35,887 nt of DNA, taken from JL08 sp965363755. Lineage in GTDB: Bacteria; Pseudomonadota; Alphaproteobacteria; Rhodobacterales; Rhodobacteraceae. How positions within the stretch are numbered: position 1 is the first letter of the stretch; the number at the start of each line of letters is the position of its first letter. The position numbers and the translations under genes are program-made. Positions 30,861-35,887 of the stretch are shown here, piece after piece. Under the pieces are notes generated by a model. That model ran no database searches and was not told the DNA's origin. It saw nothing but the letters and a program-made list of their open reading frames with translations. The stretch covers positions 1-35,887 of the forward strand of contig CBDTVL010000008.1 of the NCBI GenBank assembly GCA_965363755.1, given 5' to 3'.

Positions 30861-31789
30861 AGCGCGCTCAAAACTGAGCGTGCCTTGGCGCAATCAACGT
30901 TCATCTGAGCAATTAAGCCATCAACGGAGTCAAATGTTTCTTCACCGCGCAAATGCTTGACCAATGCGACTGAAATGGGGGCGCCGTAAAGATCGCCAGA
31001 GAAGTCGAAGAGGAAGGTTTCCAGATTGGCGTGGTTTTCTCCAAACATTGGCCGAACCCCGAGCGAGGCGGCACCCTGATAAGTCCCTTTGTGTGGACCA
31101 TCCAGAACATCGATCAAGACGGCATAGACGCCGAAGGCCGGCGGGTGCAGTCCGTCAATCGACATATTCGCTGTGGGAAATCCAAGTTTGCGACCACGCT
31201 GTTCGCCACTGATCACCGGGCCTTCGATGCGATGCCAATGCCCTAACATTGCCGCGGCGTCGCTGGGTCGTGCCTCGCTCAGAGCTTGTCGGATGGCGGT
31301 AGAGGACACACGCGCGGTCCCGTTCGCGACCATCGGCGCTACCGTCACACCAAAGCCCATCTCGTCGCCGAATTCTACCAGATCCTGGGCGCGTCCCGCC
31401 CGGCCTTTTCCAAAGCAGAAATCCGATCCGATAACCACGTGTTTCAGTCCCAATCCTTCTGCGATCACGTTGTGGGCAAACTGTTCGGGGGTAAGCGAGG
31501 CAAGGGCGGAATTGAAATTCAGCTCATAAAGCCGCTTTACCCCCAGTTTTTCAAGCCGACTGGCACGGGCTTCGCGGCTCATCAACCGGAACGGAGGCGC
31601 TGAGGGTGCAAAATACTGACGCGGGTGCGGTTCAAAAGTCATGACACCCAACGGGGCGGCAGGCGCCGCATCGCGCGCCAATTCTATGACCGATTGATGG
31701 CCAAGATGCACGCCGTCAAAGTTCCCAATCGCGGCGCTGGCACCGCGATCTGCATCTTCGACAAACTGAAAATCCCGGACAATCCGCAT
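30857..31789 (-). CDS. ribF: Bifunctional riboflavin kinase / FAD synthetase
   Basis: This 310-residue enzyme converts riboflavin to FMN and FMN to FAD. The N-terminal adenylyltransferase domain (about 15-180) has GNFDGVHLGHQ (22-32), the nucleotidyltransferase HxGH-like motif, and VIGSDFCFGKGRAG. The C-terminal kinase domain begins near GPVISGEQRGRKLGFPTANM, with the PTAN motif that binds metal and nucleotide. Full length. First gene of ribF > YcgN-like > threonine aldolase, all coupled by overlapping codons. It lies 48 bases downstream of the MaoC gene and may be read from that promoter. Confidence 0.96.
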   Translation of the reverse strand: MRIVRDFQFVEDADRGASAAIGNFDGVHLGHQSVIELARDAAPAAPLGVMTFEPHPRQYFAPSAPPFRLMSREARASRLEKLGVKRLYELNFNSALASLTPEQFAHNVIAEGLGLKHVVIGSDFCFGKGRAGRAQDLVEFGDEMGFGVTVAPMVANGTARVSSTAIRQALSEARPSDAAAMLGHWHRIEGPVISGEQRGRKLGFPTANMSIDGLHPPAFGVYAVLIDVLDGPHKGTYQGAASLGVRPMFGENHANLETFLFDFSGDLYGAPISVALVKHLRGEETFDSVDGLIAQMNVDCAKARSVLSAL

Positions 31790-31837
31790 GGCGCTTGGGT
31801 AGCGGTCCGTGCCGTGGGGTGCAAGCGTGTGTTGGGA

Positions 31838-32281
31838 TTAGTCGAACTTGCGGCTAGGGGCGAGCACGGTGGCCTCGCCGATCAAAACCTTTTTGCCGCC
31901 TACGGCGCAATGGCAATCCAGTTTGACACGACGTTTGGCAAAGTCGATGTCAACCACTTCAACCTCGGCATGAACCATGTCGCCGGGGCGCACAGGTGCA
32001 AGGAATTTCAGCGTTTGCCCCATGTATACAGTGCCGTGGCCAGGCAGCTGTTCGCCAATCACCGCCGATATCAGACCAGCGGTCAGCATGCCGTGGGCGA
32101 TGCGACCTTCGAAAATAGTGTCCTGCGCGTAGGCATCGTCCAGATGCACCGGATTACGATCAGTCGACACTTGCGCGAACATTTCGATGTCCTGATCGGT
32201 CACAACTTTGTCCAGCGAGCGAGTCATGCCCATTTCAAGGTCTTCGATGCAGATCGTGCCGCGGGGCATGTTGTCCAACAT
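31838..32281 (-). CDS. MaoC-family (R)-specific enoyl-CoA hydratase-like protein
   Basis: This 147-residue single hot-dog-fold protein carries the hydratase 2 motif STDRNPVHLDDAYA with catalytic D41 and H46, followed by FEGRIAHGMLTAGLISAV. It resembles PhaJ-type R-hydratases, which hydrate trans-2-enoyl-CoA to (R)-3-hydroxyacyl-CoA, linking fatty acid oxidation to polyhydroxyalkanoate synthesis. No PHA genes are in the window. ATG 32281 is preferred because GGAGGAGGG lies 5 bases upstream; an upstream ATG at 32302 would place that site inside the gene. The spacing to ribF is 48 bases. Confidence 0.9.
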   Translation of the reverse strand: MLDNMPRGTICIEDLEMGMTRSLDKVVTDQDIEMFAQVSTDRNPVHLDDAYAQDTIFEGRIAHGMLTAGLISAVIGEQLPGHGTVYMGQTLKFLAPVRPGDMVHAEVEVVDIDFAKRRVKLDCHCAVGGKKVLIGEATVLAPSRKFD

Positions 32282-32341
32282 GAAACCCTCCTCCGATATC
32301 AAGGTAATAAAAGGGACGTTAAGTCGCTCTATTTTGTAACT

Positions 32342-32369
32342 TTATTACTTTGCACGCGCAGAAAAGCAA
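32342..32369 (-). promoter_or_regulatory. Candidate promoter of the MaoC gene
   Basis: On the minus strand TTGCTT (32369-32364), a 16-base spacer and TAATAA (32347-32342) lie about 60 bases upstream of the MaoC start. The spacer is one base short of optimum. The -10 lies inside one arm (TTTATTAC, 32341-32348) of an inverted repeat whose other arm GTAATAAA is at 32304-32311, which could bind a regulator. Confidence 0.35.
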
Positions 32370-32379
32370 GTCTTTTCTG
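32359..32379 (-). terminator. Perfect 8-bp hairpin after the HAD phosphatase gene
   Basis: CAGAAAAG (32359-32366) and CTTTTCTG (32372-32379) form a perfect stem with a five-base loop, starting three bases after the phosphatase stop codon. There is no T run after it on the minus strand, so termination would be weak. It overlaps the candidate -35 of the MaoC promoter, so it could also be an operator. Confidence 0.4.
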
Positions 32380-32381
32380 TC

Positions 32382-33257
32382 TTATCGAAGTTGTCCGATT
32401 GCATAAGATGGGTTCGCCATTTCCTTTTGTAAATATGCACTTAGAGCTGATGAGTCGGGCTGGCGCGCAGTTTTTGTCTCAGCAGCGGCCAGTCCCCCTG
32501 AGATAAACAGGGAATCGATATCCTCGCCCATCGCCCCTTTGATGTCGGTCAGAACACCATCGCCGATGGCAAGAATGGCGTTGTCAGGCGCATATTTGCC
32601 CAACTCCGAAAGGCGGCGGCGCGCCAGATCGTAGATCGGTGGGTGCGGTTTTCCGAAATACAGGCTCTCACCTCCCATCTCTGTATAAAGTCGGGCCAGT
32701 GCGCCGGCGCACCACTCCCGTGTTTCGCCGCGGTCCACCACGATGTCCGGATTGGCACAAAGCAGGGTTAGCCCTTTGCTCTTAGCAAGCAGAAAATCGG
32801 GGCGGTTTACATCCGGGTGCGCCAGCGCATCGAACGGACCGCAGCAAACGATGCCGTCAGCCTGAGACAAAGCCACGCGGGTTATATCGACAGGGTTTTC
32901 AATTACGCGGATCGGTGCAAAAAAATCTGCATCGCGGGTTTCCTCGCCCATGAAGTAGACTTTCTTTCCGACGGCCCCGCGAAACATGGCCGCGCGTGCT
33001 GAGTCGCCAGAGGTTGCGATTGTGTCCCATGCATCATCCGGAACACCAAAGGTTTTCAGCTGTATCGCGACCCCGGCCCTCGGTTTGGGCGAGTTGGTGA
33101 GCAATACAACTGTGCCGCCTCCTGCACGATAGCTTTGAAGCGCGGAAACCGCCTCAGGGTGCGCATTTACGCCATCGTGAACACATCCCCAAAGGTCGAC
33201 AAATAGCGCTTGGTAGCGGTCAGAAACCTCGGAAAGGGCAGAGATAATTTGTGTCAT
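32382..33257 (-). CDS. HAD-superfamily class IIA hydrolase (NagD-like phosphatase)
   Basis: This 291-residue protein has HAD motif I as DLWGCVHDG (21-29), with nucleophile D21. Motif II is LLTNSPKPR, and motifs III/IV are YFGKPHPPIYDLA and AIGDGVLTDIKGA with the metal Asp. DxWGxxHDG in place of DxDGT is the hallmark of the TIGR01459 subfamily found mainly in alphaproteobacteria, a predicted sugar- or nucleotide-phosphate phosphatase with no established substrate. Full length. It is followed by a hairpin and then the MaoC gene on the same strand. Confidence 0.9.
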   Translation of the reverse strand: MTQIISALSEVSDRYQALFVDLWGCVHDGVNAHPEAVSALQSYRAGGGTVVLLTNSPKPRAGVAIQLKTFGVPDDAWDTIATSGDSARAAMFRGAVGKKVYFMGEETRDADFFAPIRVIENPVDITRVALSQADGIVCCGPFDALAHPDVNRPDFLLAKSKGLTLLCANPDIVVDRGETREWCAGALARLYTEMGGESLYFGKPHPPIYDLARRRLSELGKYAPDNAILAIGDGVLTDIKGAMGEDIDSLFISGGLAAAETKTARQPDSSALSAYLQKEMANPSYAIGQLR

Positions 33258-33306
33258 TAGGACCTCGTGTTAGAATGTCTGGCTGCATTGTGCAGGGATT
33301 GAATAG

Positions 33307-33528
33307 GTGAATGGGCGATCTGGGGCCATCGAAAAGAGAAGTTTCGGAGCGGCCAACCGCGGCCCATTCAGTGACGTCGCCATCCTGACTACCGGTAGTG
33401 GAGGCTTGTTTCAGAATTTTGTCCGGGGCGGCAGGACCCGCCCCGGCACTGGCGGGCTGTTTGGCAATTTCGGCGAATTCGAGTATATATGCCGCATCGC
33501 CACTGCGGTTTGCACCGCATTAAGGTGA
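33307..33528 (+). CDS. Doubtful small ORF with an internal GGLF.NF repeat
   Basis: A 73-codon frame starts at GTG 33307, with AGGGA about 9 bases upstream, and ends 30 bases before the GYD gene. I recognise no family. Its middle reads SGGLFQNF and later TGGLFGNF. The two DNA segments (about 33402 and 33451) differ mostly at positions that keep the amino acids (GGA/GGC, GGC/GGG, TTG/CTG, TTT/TTC), which hints at selection on protein. Against it, the surrounding 300-base gap between the HAD phosphatase and the GYD gene is otherwise intergenic, and a strong hairpin lies in the frame. It could equally be non-coding. Confidence 0.25.
   Translation: MNGRSGAIEKRSFGAANRGPFSDVAILTTGSGGLFQNFVRGGRTRPGTGGLFGNFGEFEYICRIATAVCTALR
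33423..33446. repeat. Perfect 9-bp GC-rich inverted repeat
   Basis: CCGGGGCGG (33423-33431) and CCGCCCCGG (33438-33446) flank a CAGGAC loop. The stem would be very stable in RNA from either strand. No T run follows, so it is not a standard terminator; it lies about 110 bases upstream of the GYD gene. Confidence 0.6.
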
Positions 33529-33558
33529 TATTTATTTGCAATTTCAGGAGATTTTACA

Positions 33559-33891
33559 GTGCCACTATATATGTTTCAGGCCCGCTACACGGCGGCAGCA
33601 ATTAAATCCATGGTCGACGACCCACAGGATCGGGAACCTCCTGCCAGAAAACTAATTGAAGCCGTTGGTGGAAAATTACACAACCTGTATTTCTGTTTTG
33701 GAACAGAGGATGCGGTGGTCATTATCGAAGCGCCGGATGACAACGCCATGGCAGCCATTGCAATGGCAGTTGGGGCCTCGGGTGCGTTTTCAGGGGGATC
33801 AACGACAAAGTTGATGACCACCAAAGAGGCGATGAAATCCATGGCAACAGCCAAAGCCGCCTCTGGCAGTTACGTGCCAGCCACAGGTTGA
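33559..33891 (+). CDS. GYD-domain protein
   Basis: The 110-residue protein consists of a single small ferredoxin-like GYD domain: YMFQARYTAAAIKSMVDDPQ at the N-terminus, then a KLIEAVGGKLHNLYFCFGTEDAVVIIE core and APDDNAMAAIAMAVGASGAF. The family name motif is modified. Function is unknown; the fold recalls dimeric alpha-beta barrel proteins. The start is GTG at 33559 with AGGAG 7 bases upstream. The alternative ATG four codons later would remove the first strand. C-terminal 30 residues are Ala/Thr/Lys-rich. Probably monocistronic. Confidence 0.85.
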   Translation: MPLYMFQARYTAAAIKSMVDDPQDREPPARKLIEAVGGKLHNLYFCFGTEDAVVIIEAPDDNAMAAIAMAVGASGAFSGGSTTKLMTTKEAMKSMATAKAASGSYVPATG

Positions 33892-34002
33892 TTCTGACTA
33901 TATGACGATGGCGGACGGGTTGGAGCAGTGCCTCTATCCCGGCCGTTTTTCAGTTCCATTCGACACTGGCACCTGCCCGGCAAAGTGTCCCGGGTTTGAA
34001 TA

Positions 34003-34923
34003 TCAGACTTTGAGGTTCGGTATGATTTGCTTCTTGCGGCTCATGATGCCGGGCAGAACAACCGTGTCGCCAGTTGCGTCCGCGCCAAAGCTGTTTTTGG
34101 CGATTGATTTCACCAGATCATTCGGCACCAGCAAAGTTGCTTCTTCGTTCAGAATGTCGACCACAAACAGCAAAACCTGATCGGCGCCATCTTCGGTAGC
34201 GACGCCCGGCATTGCAGCCATCAGTGCATCTTTGCGATCCAAAACTGATTGCGGTGACGTGGTTTCCAGAACCGAAACGCGGAACTGCTTGCCGTCAACT
34301 TCGTATTCCTTGGAATCCATACGCAACAATTCGGCCTCAGAAAAAGCTGAAACGTCTGATTTGGCGGCGAACATTCTTGCGGCATAGTCACTAATGTCGA
34401 TTCCAAGATCCCTCGCCAGTTCTTCAGCGATGGTTTTGTCTTCTGGTGTGGTTGTCGGGCTGCGGAATTCCAAAGTGTCGGACAGAATGCACGTCAGCAT
34501 GGCACCTTTCACCGGATCGGGCATGTGTACCATGTCTTTCCCGATGATCTTCCACATGATTGTTGCGGTGCAGGCCAGAGGTTCGATAACGATGTGAATC
34601 GGGCCTTTGGTTTGCAGTCCTCCGACCAGTTTGTGGTGGTCGATGATGGCGCGAATGTCCGCATTGTTGATATTTTCAGGAAGTTCGGCGGGGTTGTTGG
34701 TGTCGACGATCACAACGGGTTGATCCGCATCAACATCAGTAATGATTTCTGGCTTGTCCAGTTTCCAATGATCCAACATGAACAGCGCTTCAGTATTTGG
34801 TTCGCCCAGCAAGGCTGGTTTGGCATCGATGCCTTTGATCTGGTTCAGCCACCACGCCCAGATAATTGGGCTGCCGGTGCTGTCTGTGTCAGGTGATTTG
34901 TGGCCAAAAATAAGGGTGGTCAT
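34003..34923 (-). CDS. ppaC: Manganese-dependent (family II) inorganic pyrophosphatase
   Basis: This 306-residue cytoplasmic enzyme hydrolyses pyrophosphate, pulling biosynthetic reactions forward. The DHH-family metal ligands are visible: H8, D12 and D14 in GHKSPDTDS, an Asp in IVDTNNP, and the DHH motif in IIDHHKL. The C-terminal DHHA2 domain ends MSRKKQIIPNLKV, where SRKKQ is the conserved substrate-binding motif. Length matches the family. Family II enzymes are less widespread in alphaproteobacteria than family I but are common in roseobacters. It is monocistronic; the GYD gene ends 111 bases from its stop. No clear terminator is seen. Confidence 0.95.
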   Translation of the reverse strand: MTTLIFGHKSPDTDSTGSPIIWAWWLNQIKGIDAKPALLGEPNTEALFMLDHWKLDKPEIITDVDADQPVVIVDTNNPAELPENINNADIRAIIDHHKLVGGLQTKGPIHIVIEPLACTATIMWKIIGKDMVHMPDPVKGAMLTCILSDTLEFRSPTTTPEDKTIAEELARDLGIDISDYAARMFAAKSDVSAFSEAELLRMDSKEYEVDGKQFRVSVLETTSPQSVLDRKDALMAAMPGVATEDGADQVLLFVVDILNEEATLLVPNDLVKSIAKNSFGADATGDTVVLPGIMSRKKQIIPNLKV

Positions 34924-35026
34924 AGGGGCGATCCTGTAAAGATGGGCTGATTTTGGGGCTTATATGGGGCTACCCAGGCGTTGTCACGTCGCATTCTGCC
35001 GCAGGTCAGAGTGGGGTGCGTGCGGC

Positions 35027-35060
35027 AAAGAAAACGGGCAGTCAAAAGACCGCCCGTTTT
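35027..35060 (-). terminator. Terminator of the CTERM-protein gene
   Basis: AAAACGGGC (35031-35039) pairs with GCCCGTTTT (35052-35060), with an inner GTC/GAC pair set around an AAAA loop. On the minus strand it is followed by TTTTCTTT. It lies 20 bases after the stop codon at 35080 and separates that gene from the pyrophosphatase gene; the U-rich arms may let it work in both directions. Nothing else is recognised in 34924-35026, which should hold the pyrophosphatase promoter. Confidence 0.88.
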
Positions 35061-35079
35061 GTATTGAAGATCGCTCGGA

Positions 35080-35811
35080 TCAGGACTTGCGGCGTCTGCG
35101 TCGCAGGCCGGCAAGTGCGCCCAATCCTCCGATAAGAAGGAAGCCAGCAGCAGGGGCCGGCACTGGGGCGAGGTCGATATTGATGTCGCCTTGTTTGCCG
35201 TTGAGATTGGCGATCGTTGTATTGCCTGTGCAGATTGAGCATGTGGCTGAGTCCACATTGATCATGAACCAATTGGCCATGCCAAAGTTCTTGTTTTTGT
35301 TATTGGCGCCCTTGTCAGTGCCGTTACTGCCGCCGATTTGGGTCGCCCAAGGGCCGTCAACCGGTTTGCGAGATACTGTCAGGTCAAGCCCCGCCAGAAT
35401 ACCAGTACCCATCAACGTTCCGCCAGTAAGGTTGCGATAGAAAGTGCCGATGGTCGCCATCGAGCCATTTTCTGATTTGAAAGTGGGTGTGAAACCACTG
35501 CCGTCAGTTTTTATGAACGCGTTGTCATAGTCAAAGGCCAGATTGAATCCAGCATTCGCGTTGCTTTGGGACACAATGCTGCCGATCAGTGTTGCGGTGC
35601 CATCGCTGAAAAACGTCATTACTCCCAGCGGATCGAAGTCGAAATCTTGCCCGACGCCATTACCCAATCCAGTGGAAATCCAGACGCTGTGGTCATTGCC
35701 AGATCCGACAGCTGAAGACGCTTTGTATTTTGCGGTGACTGGTGCAGCCATGGCTGAATTGGCCAGAAGGCAGGCAAAGACAGCCCCGATTGTAAGAGAT
35801 TTCAGTTTCAT
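35080..35811 (-). CDS. Exported protein with VPxPA-CTERM sorting signal
   Basis: The 243-residue protein has a signal peptide (MKLKSLTIGAVFACLLANSA, probable cleavage after AMA at 22). A beta-rich, Gly/Asn/Ser-rich body has no recognised domain. The C-terminal tripartite tail is VPAPAAGFLLIGGLGALAGL followed by RRRRRK. This motif, hydrophobic helix and basic end are the VPLPA/PEP-CTERM type signal used by exosortases in Rhodobacterales to process proteins destined for the surface or extracellular matrix. A CSIC pair lies near residue 190. Such genes often mark biofilm or exopolysaccharide functions. No exosortase is encoded in the window. Monocistronic with its own terminator; its promoter lies in 35812-35887 or beyond the edge. 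Confidence 0.85.
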   Translation of the reverse strand: MKLKSLTIGAVFACLLANSAMAAPVTAKYKASSAVGSGNDHSVWISTGLGNGVGQDFDFDPLGVMTFFSDGTATLIGSIVSQSNANAGFNLAFDYDNAFIKTDGSGFTPTFKSENGSMATIGTFYRNLTGGTLMGTGILAGLDLTVSRKPVDGPWATQIGGSNGTDKGANNKNKNFGMANWFMINVDSATCSICTGNTTIANLNGKQGDINIDLAPVPAPAAGFLLIGGLGALAGLRRRRRKS

Positions 35812-35887
35812 GATAATAAACTCGCATACTGGTTAAAACAAACACCGGTTTATTCTATTGCTGTTTTTGGAATGCTCAAGAATAATA

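Noticed and set aside
31625..32506. 293-codon plus-strand open frame covering the ends of ribF, the MaoC gene and the HAD gene
   Set aside because: It is antisense to three conserved genes and their intergenic gaps; no domain or ribosome site.
1..35887. CRISPR arrays, tRNA/rRNA genes, insertion sequences, prophage or defence genes
   Set aside because: No regularly spaced repeats, cloverleaf sequences, transposase, integrase or recognised defence-gene motifs were seen on either strand.

Overview
The window looks like a chromosomal segment from a marine alphaproteobacterium of the Rhodobacterales (Roseobacter group). The support is: a periplasmic cytochrome c of the Rhodobacter c2 / Paracoccus c550 type, an atpHAGDC operon without the Fo genes beside it, an imuA-imuB-dnaE2 mutasome operon under a GTTC-N7-GTTC SOS box of the kind known from Rhodobacter, and a secreted protein ending in a VPxPA-type CTERM sorting signal. 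This is inference from gene content; no rRNA or other marker was available. Almost all of the window is densely packed housekeeping and metabolic genes. I found no tRNA, rRNA, CRISPR array, insertion sequence or phage gene.

Layout. 1-2400: a flavoprotein monooxygenase cut by the left edge, isopentenyl-diphosphate isomerase (idi), and divergently from it the cytochrome c gene with a good terminator. 2486-4601 (minus): a three-gene operon, SDR dehydrogenase > cupin > S58 peptidase, joined by two TGATG start/stop overlaps. 4712-5587 (plus): a YghU-type glutathione transferase homologue. 5606-10437 (minus): a peptide/opine-type ABC importer (two permeases, one double ATPase) ending in an aldehyde dehydrogenase, with no intact solute-binding protein. 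10458-11322: a gene graveyard in which I can read the decayed remains of an ArsR regulator, an AHSA1/SRPBCC protein and a DUF1761 membrane protein, all on the minus strand, plus possibly the last codons of the missing solute-binding protein.

11351-16843 (minus): the SOS mutagenesis operon imuA > imuB > dnaE2, with a promoter overlapped by the LexA-type operator. 16920-19306 (minus): clpA with its terminator. 19490-21068: gloB and a divergent methyltransferase-like gene. 21402-26312 (plus): atpH-A-G-D-C (F1 sector of ATP synthase) and its terminator, followed by a small H-type lectin gene. 26807-27832 (minus): PRPP synthetase. 27942-29350 (plus): a 2-hydroxychromene-2-carboxylate isomerase-like protein and an alpha/beta hydrolase, overlapping tail to tail with a minus-strand operon ribF > YcgN-like protein > threonine aldolase (29347-31789). 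31838-33257 (minus): a MaoC hydratase and a HAD-family phosphatase. 33307-33891 (plus): a doubtful small ORF and a GYD-domain protein. 34003-34923 (minus): a family II inorganic pyrophosphatase. 35080-35811 (minus): the CTERM-sorted exported protein and its terminator.

How they work together. Most units are independent. Clear functional sets are the F1 ATPase operon and the ImuA/ImuB/DnaE2 translesion synthesis machine. The importer and the aldehyde dehydrogenase look like uptake plus oxidation of one unknown substrate. The most informative non-routine parts are the decayed cassette at 10458-11322, the regulatory layout in front of imuA, and the uncharacterised SDR-cupin-S58 operon. I did not find convincing evidence of a wholly new multi-gene system.
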